From contig CATLHE010000006.1 in the NCBI GenBank assembly GCA_949948895.1, forward strand, positions 1 through 64,000: a DNA stretch of 64,000 nt. Reading direction: 5' to 3'. Both the position numbers and the translations under genes were made by a program. Position 1 is the stretch's first letter, and each line of letters starts with the position of its first letter. This DNA comes from an uncultured Christensenella sp. GTDB lineage: Bacteria; Bacillota; Clostridia; Christensenellales; Pumilibacteraceae. The notes beneath the pieces were generated by a model. That model did not search any database. It was not told the DNA's origin and saw only the letters and a program-made list of their open reading frames with translations. Shown one piece after another: positions 50,195-57,798 of the stretch.

Positions 50195-51046
50195 GTGAAG
50201 CCGTGCGTTAAACAAGCAATAACCAAAACGGGCGTTTGTCTTTTGAGCGTCGTTATGATCGCGCTGTGCGGAGTGTATCTTTCCGCGGACGCGGTCGTTT
50301 TTTATATCACCGTCGCCGCGCTCGCGCTGTTCGCCGTGGTGTACGCCGTGGTGGACGCGGACAAGACCCCGCACTTATCGAGAATGTCGCTCGTCGTAGC
50401 GGTACTGACCGTTGTCATAGCGGCGGCATACACAGTATACGTATCGACGGGGCTTGGCGAGCGGTTTACCGATTTCGACGCGCTCAAAAGCTTTATAGTG
50501 GACAGCGGGTATTGGGGCTACGCCGTGTTTATCGGTCTTACTGTGTTTCAGGTCGTTGTACTGCCGTTGCCGCAAGCGGTGACTGTATTGCTCGGCGTGG
50601 CGATATACGGCGCGACGGTCAGTTTTATACTGTCTGTTATCGGAACTATAATAGGCTCGCTGATATCGTTTGCGCTGGGCAAGATATTCGGGCGGCGGAT
50701 ATGCGATTGGATGTTCGGCAAAGAGAACACGCAAAAGTATGCGGAGATATTGGGCGAGAAAGGGCGGTTTCTGTTTATAATAATGCTGTTGTTTCCCGCG
50801 TTCCCCGACGATATGCTTTGCATGATAGCGGGGATAACCAATATGTCGTACGCGTACTTTACCGTTGTGTGCGTACTGACCCGTCCCGTCATGATAGGGC
50901 TTACGGCGTACCTCGGCAGCGGCGTGATACCGTTTGAGGGCTGGGGCATACCCGTGTGGGTGGCGATAGCGTGCATGCTGTTTGTAACGTTTATACTTGT
51001 CAGCGGGATAAAAACGCGTATCGAGCGAAAAAAGCTCGGGTTGTAG
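50195..51046 (+). CDS. TVP38/DedA-type membrane protein
   Basis: The 283-residue product has about seven TM segments. The central VTT/SNARE-associated domain is recognisable: FQVVVLPLPQAVTVLLGVAIYG, a re-entrant GTIIGSLISFALGKIFGRRI, and LFPAFPDDMLCMIAGITNMS. Members of this superfamily act in lipid scrambling or flipping of undecaprenyl phosphate or phospholipids. The earliest in-frame start is GTG 50195 without a clear ribosome site, so the exact start is uncertain. It is downstream of proC-rnhA and ends before the thrS leader. Confidence 0.88.
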   Translation: MKPCVKQAITKTGVCLLSVVMIALCGVYLSADAVVFYITVAALALFAVVYAVVDADKTPHLSRMSLVVAVLTVVIAAAYTVYVSTGLGERFTDFDALKSFIVDSGYWGYAVFIGLTVFQVVVLPLPQAVTVLLGVAIYGATVSFILSVIGTIIGSLISFALGKIFGRRICDWMFGKENTQKYAEILGEKGRFLFIIMLLFPAFPDDMLCMIAGITNMSYAYFTVVCVLTRPVMIGLTAYLGSGVIPFEGWGIPVWVAIACMLFVTFILVSGIKTRIERKKLGL

Positions 51047-51112
51047 TTCACACGTTTAGTAAAGTGCACGCCGCGCGTACGGCAATTTTTTAAAAGAACG
51101 GCGGCGTTTTGC

Positions 51113-51141
51113 TTGACAAACGCGCACGGCGGTGATAGACT
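51113..51141 (+). promoter_or_regulatory. Promoter of the thrS T-box transcript
   Basis: TTGACA at 51113-51118, a 17-nt spacer, and TAGACT at 51136-51141. Confidence 0.72.
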
Positions 51142-51159
51142 TACCGTAATTGAATATTC

Positions 51160-51375
51160 CGCCCGCGGACAAGTAGCCGCGTCGTGATTTTCAGAGAGCA
51201 CGGGTTTGCTGCGACCGTGTATGAGCGACGCCAAGCGAAACCACCGACGGGGTATATCCCCCGAGCGGAAGCGCCTTGCGTCATGCAAGTAAACGAGGCG
51301 CGTGCGGGTGTCGCATGCGCGAAGTAAGGTGGAACAACGGTAAACTATCGTCCTTATATAATAAGGGCGTTTTTT
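51160..51375 (+). ncRNA. T-box riboswitch of thrS, specifier ACC (Thr)
   Basis: Stem I begins near GGACAAGTAGCC, whose AGTA faces GAA to form the loop E motif. The residues after GAA read ACC (51240-51242), a threonine codon, followed by A. The T-box sequence AAGGTGGAACAACGG (51326-51340) offers UGGA, complementary to the UCCA end expected if the tRNA-Thr discriminator is U. The terminator pairs 51349-51357 with 51361-51369, followed by six T. Uncharged tRNA-Thr should stabilise the antiterminator and allow thrS transcription. Confidence 0.9.
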
Positions 51376-51388
51376 ATTTGGAGGGCAT

Positions 51389-53335
51389 ATGAAAATCACA
51401 CTCAAAGACGGAAGCGTAATAGAAGTCGCAAGCGGCACGACCGCGCAGCAGATAGCCGACGGCATAAGCGAGCGGCTCGGTAAAGCCGCGCTCGTTGCGC
51501 GCGTAAACGGCGAGGTCGTCGAAATGACGAGACCGATAACGTGCGACGCTACGCTCGAGATCTTGACTTATGCCGACGAGGACGGCAAAAAGGCGTACCG
51601 TCACACCGCGTCGCATATTCTGGCGCAAGCGGTCAAAAACGTGTACCCCGCGGCGCAGCTCGCGATAGGTCCCGCGACCAACGTCGGGTTCTATTACGAT
51701 TTCGATCTGCCGTTCCCCGTGACCATGGACGACCTTGCCGCGGTCGAGAACGAGATGAAAGAGATAATCGCCGCGGACTTCCCGTTGGAACGCGTGGAAG
51801 TAACGAGAAAAGCCGCTATGACCAAGATGCAGGGCTTTAACGAAGTGTACAAAATGCAGCTGATAGAAGAACTGCCCGCGCGCGCAAAAATAACGCTGTA
51901 CAAGCAGGGCAACTTTACCGATCTTTGCAGAGGTCCGCACCTTGCGAGCACGGGCAAAGTCAAGTTTTTCAAGCTCATTCAGATAGCGGGCGCGTATTGG
52001 AAAGGCGACGAGCACAACAAAATGCTCACGCGCATATACGGCGTGGCGTTCGATACCAAAAAGGAACTCGACGAGTACCTCACCAAACTCGAAGAAGCCA
52101 AAAAGCGCGACCATAACAAGCTCGGTCGCGACATGGGGCTTTTCATGACGGAAGAGCGCATAGGTCAGGGACTGCCGCTGTTCATGCCCAAGGGCGCAAA
52201 GATATTGCAGACCATGATGCGGTTTGTGGAGGACGAGGAAGAGCGGCGCGGGTACATGCTCACCAAGACCCCGTACGTAGCCAAGAGCGATCTTTACAAG
52301 ATGAGCGGGCATTGGGATCACTACCGCGATAAAATGTTTATCATGGGCGACGAGGTCATGGACGACGAAGTCATGGCGCTGAGACCCATGACCTGTCCGT
52401 TCCAATACATGATATACAAGAACGGGCTCAAGAGCTATCGCGACCTGCCTTGCCGCTATAACGAGACGAGCACGCTGTTCCGCAAAGAGGCGAGCGGTGA
52501 AATGCACGGGCTTATCCGCGTCAGACAGTTCACGCTGTCCGAGGGGCATATAATCTGTATGCCCGAACAGCTCGAGGACGAGTTCCGCGGCGTGCTCGAT
52601 CTTTGCATGTACATGCTGGACACGCTCGGCTTGCGCGACGATATATCGTTCAGGTTCTCGCGTTGGGATCCCAAGGACAAGGATAAGTATATTTACGAGC
52701 CCAAGAAATGGAAAGCCGCCGAGGACCAAATGAAACATATCCTCGACGATATCGGGCTCGAATACGTAGAGGCGGCGGGCGAAGCGGCGTTCTACGGACC
52801 CAAGCTCGACATTCAGATCAAGAACGTATACGGCAAAGAAGACACGCTCATCACGATTCAGGTCGACATGTTCCTCGCGGAAAAGTTCGACATGACGTAC
52901 ATTGCGGAGAGCGGCGAGAAGAAAATGCCGTACATTATTCACCGCAGTTCCATCGGCTGCTACGAGCGCACGCTCGCGCTTCTTATCGAGAAGTACGGCG
53001 GCGCGTTCCCGCTGTGGCTCGCGCCCGAGCAAGTGCGCGTACTGTCGCTCACCGAGCGCACCGCCGACAAAGCCGAAGCAATAACCGCCGAGCTCAAAAA
53101 AGCGGGCATACTCGCGACGGTGGATAACCGCAACGAAAAGATCGGCTACAAGATCCGCGAAGCGCAAAACGACAAGGTCCCGTACATGCTGATAATAGGC
53201 GATAAGGAAGTCGAGGCGGGCGTCGTCGCCGTGCGGTATCGCAGTAACGACCTCGGTCAAACGCCGCTCGACGAGTTCGTTAAAAAGATCCGCGAGGAGA
53301 TAGACACCAAAGCAATCACCGCGCTCAATAAATAA
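51389..53335 (+). CDS. thrS: Threonine-tRNA ligase
   Basis: This enzyme charges tRNA-Thr. The 648-residue product has an N-terminal TGS domain (residues about 1-60), the editing domain with HTASHILAQA, the class II core (motif 2 around LFRKEASGEMHGLIRVRQF, motif 3 SSIGCYERTLALLIEK) and the anticodon-binding domain (about 545-640). After motif 2 it reads TLSEGHIIC where many ThrRS have a QDDAH sequence, suggesting a divergent ThrRS lineage. GGAGGG precedes the ATG closely. Expression is controlled by the T-box. Confidence 0.97.
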   Translation: MKITLKDGSVIEVASGTTAQQIADGISERLGKAALVARVNGEVVEMTRPITCDATLEILTYADEDGKKAYRHTASHILAQAVKNVYPAAQLAIGPATNVGFYYDFDLPFPVTMDDLAAVENEMKEIIAADFPLERVEVTRKAAMTKMQGFNEVYKMQLIEELPARAKITLYKQGNFTDLCRGPHLASTGKVKFFKLIQIAGAYWKGDEHNKMLTRIYGVAFDTKKELDEYLTKLEEAKKRDHNKLGRDMGLFMTEERIGQGLPLFMPKGAKILQTMMRFVEDEEERRGYMLTKTPYVAKSDLYKMSGHWDHYRDKMFIMGDEVMDDEVMALRPMTCPFQYMIYKNGLKSYRDLPCRYNETSTLFRKEASGEMHGLIRVRQFTLSEGHIICMPEQLEDEFRGVLDLCMYMLDTLGLRDDISFRFSRWDPKDKDKYIYEPKKWKAAEDQMKHILDDIGLEYVEAAGEAAFYGPKLDIQIKNVYGKEDTLITIQVDMFLAEKFDMTYIAESGEKKMPYIIHRSSIGCYERTLALLIEKYGGAFPLWLAPEQVRVLSLTERTADKAEAITAELKKAGILATVDNRNEKIGYKIREAQNDKVPYMLIIGDKEVEAGVVAVRYRSNDLGQTPLDEFVKKIREEIDTKAITALNK

Positions 53336-53349
53336 TAGTAGTAAGAGTA

Positions 53350-53391
53350 AACAAAGCTCCCTCGACCGAACAAGTCGGGGGAGCTTTGTTT
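53350..53391 (+). terminator. Terminator of thrS
   Basis: AAACAAAGCTCCC with TCGAC pairs with GTCG and GGGAGCTTTGTTT around a short loop. It has an A-rich 5' side and a T-rich 3' side. Confidence 0.85.
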
Positions 53392-53416
53392 AATGTTTAC
53401 GCATTGCGGCGGTTCG

Positions 53417-53482
53417 CCAAGCACAGCTTGGATATCTGTCGTGTGTGGGCGTGGTCAGGGGAATGGCGGCGCGCCCGAATAA
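53417..53482 (+). repeat. Family 2 hairpin repeat
   Basis: Stem CCAAGC (53417-53422) with GCTTGG (53426-53431) around ACA, then ATATCTGTCGTGTGTGGGC and the end GCGCCCGAATAA. It is preceded by TTTACGCATTGCGGCGGTTC, also found at 54.9 kb. Confidence 0.75.
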
Positions 53483-53513
53483 TAACGAAGCGGTAAATCG
53501 TAATGTACCCAAT

Positions 53514-53596
53514 CGTAGGGCGGGCAGACCCATGCCCGCCGCTTATGGTTTATTCGGCACGTCAAAAGCGGAGCGCAGAGGTCTGCACGCCCTACG
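53514..53596. repeat. Imperfect 17-bp inverted repeat
   Basis: CGTAGGGCGGGCAGACC (53514-53530) is the inverted counterpart of GGTCTGCACGCCCTACG (53580-53596), with one mismatch. It is a non-coding palindromic element in the gap between thrS and the recombinase gene. Confidence 0.6.
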
Positions 53597-53644
53597 AATA
53601 CATGTCGAAGCTTACGCTCTTATTCGGGTGTCACGTAAAATAAA

Positions 53645-53696
53645 TCATAACGTAAACACACGACAAAAACAATCTGTGATTGCAAGCTGTGCTTGG
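53645..53696 (-). repeat. Family 2 hairpin repeat with two heads
   Basis: On the minus strand CCAAGC-ACA-GCTTG (53696-53683) is followed directly by CAATC-ACA-GATTG (53682-53670) and then TTTTTGTCGTGTGTTTACG. Two different stems of the family stand in tandem. It abuts the stop codon of the recombinase gene at 53697. Confidence 0.7.
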
Positions 53697-54794
53697 TCAA
53701 ACATCAGGTTTGTCATCGTCGAATATTCGCGGTTCATCATCGTCGCGGAGCTTGACCTTATTGACCACGTCGCGACGGATATCGTCGCTCATGGCGGCAT
53801 AATGCTTGCGCGTGGTGTTCACGTCCTTATGCCCGAGCACGTCGGCAACGACAAAAATATCATGCGTTTCGCGGTAGAGCGTGGTGCCGTAAGTGCTTCT
53901 GAGCTTGTGCGGCGTTATCTTCTTGAACGGCGTGATTATCTTTGCGTACTTCTTGACCATGAGCTCGACGGCGCGCGGCGTCATGCGCCCGCCTTTAATG
54001 GAAATGAACAGTGCGTCCCTGTCTTTTACGCGCTTGCCGAACGCCGTTTTTTGCGATATCTGCTCGTCGAGCCACTCCACGTATCGGCGCAGGCTGTCCG
54101 CGACCTCTTCCGAAAAGTACAGTATCGTCGTGTTTCCGCCCTTGCGCGTTACTACGAAACTGTTGTCGTCGAAATTGATATCGTTGCGATTGAGCCCGAC
54201 GCACTCGCTGATACGTATGCCTGTGCCAAGGAACAGCGACAGCATAGCCTCGTCGCGCACAGCCGTGATATTATGAAAATTCTTTTGCCTGCCTTCGAGG
54301 TTTTCGCCCGTTTCCGCCTCGTCGAGGATATCAACCACCTCGTTCACGTCCAGCCGCACTATCGGCTTCAAGTGCGTTTTGGGCGTGTCGACCTTTGTCA
54401 TGATATCGTTCTCGAGCCGTTCGCGCTTATAAAAATACTTGAACAGCGCACGTAACGACGAGACCTTGCGCTCTTTGGCGTGCTCTTTGCACGCGTGCTT
54501 TTTGCCGTCGAGCGTGTACGACGACAGATAGTCTATGTACGCTTCTATATCGGTAGGCGTGAGCTCGGCAAGATCGGTAACGCTAAGCTCGCGCACCGTC
54601 CTGTTCCTGAACCGACGCTTGACCAGATAGTCGCAGAATATCCGTATATCGCGCAGATACCCGAGCCGTGTCAGCGGCATGGTGCGCATGGATATCCCCA
54701 CGTTAAACTCCCGAGCAAAGTCGGGTAGCGCGTCGAGCAGGTTGTCGATAGCGTCGAGGGTCTTTTCGTTTCTTTGATCGAAGTACGATGCCAT
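53697..54794 (-). CDS. Tyrosine recombinase, XerC/XerD-like
   Basis: The 365-residue product has the lambda-integrase fold with all catalytic residues: R194 (GTGIRISE), K218 (TRKGGN), H296 and R299 (TPHKLRSTYG), H322 (LGHKDVNTTRKHY) and nucleophile Y332. The N-terminal core-binding domain (LTRLGYLRDIRIFCDYLVKR, about 40-130) is present. The tail is acidic. Size and lack of phage context suit a chromosome-dimer or housekeeping recombinase (perhaps XerS-like), but a mobile-element integrase is possible. No dif-type target was recognised nearby. It is flanked by repeats on both sides. Confidence 0.9.
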   Translation of the reverse strand: MASYFDQRNEKTLDAIDNLLDALPDFAREFNVGISMRTMPLTRLGYLRDIRIFCDYLVKRRFRNRTVRELSVTDLAELTPTDIEAYIDYLSSYTLDGKKHACKEHAKERKVSSLRALFKYFYKRERLENDIMTKVDTPKTHLKPIVRLDVNEVVDILDEAETGENLEGRQKNFHNITAVRDEAMLSLFLGTGIRISECVGLNRNDINFDDNSFVVTRKGGNTTILYFSEEVADSLRRYVEWLDEQISQKTAFGKRVKDRDALFISIKGGRMTPRAVELMVKKYAKIITPFKKITPHKLRSTYGTTLYRETHDIFVVADVLGHKDVNTTRKHYAAMSDDIRRDVVNKVKLRDDDEPRIFDDDKPDV

Positions 54795-54836
54795 AGTGTT
54801 TCCGTTGTTAATCGATTATGATGACTGTGCGCTCAA

Positions 54837-54899
54837 CCAAATGTTGGACGTTTGTCGTGTGTGGGCGGTGACGGTGGAATGACGGTGCGCCCGAATAAT
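54837..54899 (+). repeat. Family 2 hairpin repeat
   Basis: Stem CCAA (54837-54840) with TTGG (54844-54847), then ACGTTTGTCGTGTGTGGGC and the end GCGCCCGAATAA. Confidence 0.65.
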
Positions 54900-55095
54900 T
54901 GCGGGGTATGAGGTGGGGTAATGTTGGTTTAACGTTTACGCATTGCGGCGGTTCGCCTGGATTCTTCACTGCGTTCAGAATGACAAGAAACCATATGCAA
55001 AGCATTGAACAAAGACAGACATTGAGCAAAATATCCTACGCCATTTTACCTGTCATCCTGAGGCGAAGCCGAAGGATCTAGGGCGTAAGCCCGCA
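54888..55095 (+). repeat. Left direct repeat flanking the padR-like gene
   Basis: It starts CCCGAATAATTGCGGGG, passes through GCGGCGGTTCGCCTGG and ATTCTTCACTGCGTTCAGAA, and ends GGGCGTAAGCCCGCA. It is homologous to 57330-57536, with the last ~65 bp identical. The TCATCCTGAGGCGAAGCCGA segment is a type of small palindromic repeat seen in many bacteria. Confidence 0.75.
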
Positions 55096-55255
55096 CCAAA
55101 CACGGTTTGGATTTCTGTCGTGTGTTTGCTTGATTGGTGGTTTTGCGTTACGCCCGACCAAGCACAGCTTGGATTTCTGTCGTGTGTTTGCTTGATTGGT
55201 GGTTTTGCGTTACGCCCGACCAAACACGGTTTGGATTTATGTCGGGTGCGGGCTT
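55096..55255 (+). repeat. Family 2 repeats in tandem, period 62 bp
   Basis: Heads at 55096 (CCAAAC-ACG-GTTTGG), 55158 (CCAAGC-ACA-GCTTGG) and 55220 (CCAAAC-ACG-GTTTGG), each followed by ATTT(C/A)TGTCG(T/G)GTG; the first two end TTTTGCGTTACGCCCGACC. The third is shortened. The A-T to G-C change in the second stem occurs on both sides. Confidence 0.8.
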
Positions 55256-55298
55256 ACTGTACGCTTTTATGCTCGAATTAAACCTTTGTAATAAATAT

Positions 55299-55318
55299 CC
55301 CCGCAGCGCGCCGCGGGG
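55299..55318 (-). terminator. Short GC hairpin after the padR-like gene
   Basis: CCCCGC (55299-55304) pairs with GCGGGG (55313-55318). On the minus strand it follows the gene end, with only a weak T-rich stretch after it. Confidence 0.4.
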
Positions 55319-55355
55319 AGTGGTGGTTATTGTAGCGACGGGCTAGCCGTCAAGC

Positions 55356-57086
55356 TCATACCGCGTAATGTTCGGACTTGAGCAGGGTCATGAAAATGAC
55401 TTCGCTGATGGGAATGAACAGCGCGTATATGCACGGGATTATCAGCGTCGGCAGGTATTCCGCCGAGAACGATACGGGCATACCGAGTATGAGGTTGACG
55501 CAGTAAACAATGACTGCGACCTGGACCATTATTACGATGCGGATGATGATAGAGAACCTGAAATTAACGTTTATCCGCTTGGACTTGTCCGGCTCGCCCG
55601 CGAAAATAATGACCGCGGCAATAAACAGTACTATCGGCAACAGTCCCGCCGCAACGTACAGCAGGTAGTCGTACTTCATGCGCATGCCCAGCCCGAAGTA
55701 GAAGGTGAGAAAGGCGAGCAGTCCGAGCATGAACATGATAGCGCACATCGTTGTGTAATGCGTCATCATGAGCCTGTTGGAGTAGTAGTGGTACTTGTGC
55801 GCGTATTGCTTGGGCGCATCGTCGTGCTCGCGCAGAACAACGTTGTTGCCGAGCTCCGACATCGACTGTCTGACGTCGTCGAACCGCGTCGCCGTGGCGG
55901 CGTCTGCGACCGCCGCGCTTTCTTGCTCGCGCTCGGCTTCTCTCGCGTTCTTTTCGGCTTCCGTGCGCGCCTCGCTGCGCTCAATGAGGTCACCGAGGAT
56001 ATCCTTGTACGCCTTTCTTGCGGGGGATTCGTCTTCGCTCGTTTTGGGCAGACCGCTCTCGTAGGGCTGTATCGCCGTATCGGTCGGTTTTACCGCGGGC
56101 GCGGTCTCGGCGGCGGGCTGTATCGCCGTCGTCGCGGCTACGGGCGCTACCGCTTTATCGTCGTATGGCTCGGGGCGGTCGTTGCCCGCTCGTCTCGCGT
56201 CGGCATAACTGCGGTTGCCCGTGTACGTCGAGGCATATAGCTCGTCGATAATGGCGCGCGGGTCGGCGGTCGGCTCGACCTTGGCTTCCGCGTCGGGCTT
56301 CGATGCTTTTTCGACGACGCTTGCCGTGTACGGTTCGCGTTCGGGCGCGGGCGCGGGCTCTTCCGTCGGTTCGTCGGGAAGCTCGCCGTCGGTCACCGTT
56401 TCGTCGCCGTACTTTGCGGCGTAGGACTCGAACATGCTCTGCTGAACGTACTCGCGCTCGGGCGGTTGTGTCGTTATTTCGTCCGCGACCGCGTTCGTTT
56501 GAGCGGTCATGGTCGGTTCGGGCTCGGTCTCGGAGGTCTCGGCGGTTTTCGCGTCGGTATCGTCGCCTATTGCAAGCGCGTACTCGTGCTCGTCGTAAGC
56601 GGGCGGGTCGTACTTGATCTCGGGCGCCGCGACGGGCGGCTTGTCCTGCGTCTGTTCTTTGGGTTTTTTGGCGCGCGGACGGGTAGAGCGGCGCTTGGGC
56701 ACCGCGTAATCGTCGTCGTCCACGTCCGAAAAATCGTCGGAGGGCAGGATTGTGGTCGTGTCGTCGGTGATGAGCTCGCCGAAAAGATCGCGCGAGCGTT
56801 CCCATTCGCTTTTATATGAAACAAACACGTCTCTGCCGCTGTCGGTGAGCGTGTAATACTTGCGTCTGCCGCCGTTCGATTCGGAAGCGTCCCAGTACGA
56901 CGTGACAAATCCCTGCTTTTCGAGTTTTTTCAGCACAGCGTAAAAAGTGGCTTGCTTGATCTCCCATTGCCCGCCGCTTCTTGCGTTGATCTGTTTTATC
57001 ATGTCGTAGCCGTACCTGTCGCCCTCGAACAGGACTTTCAGTATTACGGTGTCGACGTTGCCGCGAAAAAGATCGCTCTTCTCCAT
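55356..57086 (-). CDS. PadR-type regulator fused to a long linker and a membrane domain
   Basis: The 576-residue product begins with a PadR winged helix (residues about 1-105: NVDTVILKVLFEGDRYGYDM, KQATFYAVLKKLEKQGFV, GGRRKYYTLTDSGRD). A disordered linker of about 330 residues, rich in Glu, Pro, Ala and Thr, follows. The C-terminal ~135 residues contain four TM-like segments (starting MCAIMFMLGLLAFLTFYFGL, ending PCIYALFIPISEVIFMTLL). PadR proteins are normally small soluble repressors, so this is a membrane-anchored variant. GAGGTGA precedes the ATG. The promoter carries a palindrome, suggesting autoregulation. The gene stands alone between direct repeats. Confidence 0.88.
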   Translation of the reverse strand: MEKSDLFRGNVDTVILKVLFEGDRYGYDMIKQINARSGGQWEIKQATFYAVLKKLEKQGFVTSYWDASESNGGRRKYYTLTDSGRDVFVSYKSEWERSRDLFGELITDDTTTILPSDDFSDVDDDDYAVPKRRSTRPRAKKPKEQTQDKPPVAAPEIKYDPPAYDEHEYALAIGDDTDAKTAETSETEPEPTMTAQTNAVADEITTQPPEREYVQQSMFESYAAKYGDETVTDGELPDEPTEEPAPAPEREPYTASVVEKASKPDAEAKVEPTADPRAIIDELYASTYTGNRSYADARRAGNDRPEPYDDKAVAPVAATTAIQPAAETAPAVKPTDTAIQPYESGLPKTSEDESPARKAYKDILGDLIERSEARTEAEKNAREAEREQESAAVADAATATRFDDVRQSMSELGNNVVLREHDDAPKQYAHKYHYYSNRLMMTHYTTMCAIMFMLGLLAFLTFYFGLGMRMKYDYLLYVAAGLLPIVLFIAAVIIFAGEPDKSKRINVNFRFSIIIRIVIMVQVAVIVYCVNLILGMPVSFSAEYLPTLIIPCIYALFIPISEVIFMTLLKSEHYAV

Positions 57087-57109
57087 TTGTCACCTCATCT
57101 ATTCCAAAC

Positions 57110-57138
57110 ATTATACAATATATTGTACGGACTGTCAA
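57110..57138 (-). promoter_or_regulatory. Sigma-A promoter of the padR-like gene
   Basis: On the minus strand TTGACA (57138-57133), a 17-nt spacer, and TATAAT (57115-57110). This is a perfect consensus. Confidence 0.9.
57114..57127. promoter_or_regulatory. Palindromic operator in the padR promoter
   Basis: TACAATATATTGTA is a perfect 14-bp palindrome filling the spacer and touching the -10 box. PadR-family proteins often bind such AT-rich dyads at their own promoters, so this is a likely autoregulatory site. Confidence 0.6.
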
Positions 57139-57212
57139 TATTTTTTTCGGTTTTGCCCGTATAAATTCGCGCGAAAGAAATAAAAACGCAAAACATACTC
57201 GGTTTTTTTGTC

Positions 57213-57340
57213 CAAACCAAATGTTTGACGTATGTCGTGTGTTTGCTTGTGTGGTGGGTTTGCGTAACACCCGACCAAACACAGTTTGGATTTATGTCGT
57301 GTGTGGACGGGGTGGATTTGTTTTTGGGAACACCCGAATA
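57213..57340 (+). repeat. Two family 2 repeats in tandem, period 62 bp
   Basis: Heads at 57213 (CAAAC with GTTTG) and 57275 (CCAAAC-ACA-GTTTGG), each followed by TATGTCGTGTG and ending in ACACCCGA. Confidence 0.75.
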
Positions 57341-57536
57341 ATTGCGGGGCGTTGGGGTAACGTTGGTTCGGCGTTTATGTTCTGCGGCGGTTCGCCTAGA
57401 TTCTTCGCCTATGGCTCAGAATGACAGGAAACCATATACAACTCATTTAATAAGGACGGATAATAAACAGAATATCCTACGCCATTTTACCTGTCATCCT
57501 GAGGCGAAGCCGAAGGATCTAGGGCGTAAGCCCGCA
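57330..57536 (+). repeat. Right direct repeat flanking the padR-like gene
   Basis: It has the same order of segments as 54888-55095 in the same orientation, diverged in the middle and identical over the last ~65 bp (ending GGGCGTAAGCCCGCA). The remaining bases to 57680 hold another ATTCTTCACTGCGTTCAGAA fragment and no gene. Confidence 0.75.
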
Positions 57537-57685
57537 TGGTTATTGTAACGTTTGTTTTGTGTGTCAATCCTGCGGCTACGCCAAAGATTCTTCACTGCGT
57601 TCAGAATGACATGAAACAATAATGTACATTCAATCGCAGGACGGGCGCGGAATGACAAAACAACAAATTTTTTGTCTAAAAAGCA

Positions 57686-57714
57686 TTGACAAAATATGAA
57701 CAATATGTTAACAT
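57686..57714 (+). promoter_or_regulatory. Promoter of the giant secreted protein gene
   Basis: TTGACA at 57686-57691, a 17-nt spacer, and TAACAT at 57709-57714. The motif TGAACAA occurs at 57697, 57738 and 57749, in the spacer and the leader, and may be a regulator site. Confidence 0.7.
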
Positions 57715-57798
57715 TTACCTGAGTAAGCATATAAATATGAACAAATTGTGAACAAATAAAGCATAAGCTGTCACAAAGCATAATATCGGAGCGTTAAT

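Noticed and set aside
51374..53260. 628-codon minus-strand open frame over thrS
   Set aside because: It is antisense to a complete ThrRS and extends to its start codon; no promoter or ribosome site.
53445..54455. 336-codon plus-strand open frame over the recombinase gene
   Set aside because: The minus-strand protein has all six catalytic residues of a tyrosine recombinase; the plus-strand frame starts in repeat sequence and has no motifs.
55096..55255. CRISPR array
   Set aside because: The 62-bp units are contiguous copies without unique spacers, and no cas genes are present.
53697..57086. Integrated prophage or conjugative element
   Set aside because: Only one recombinase is present; no capsid, terminase, relaxase or conjugation genes were found.
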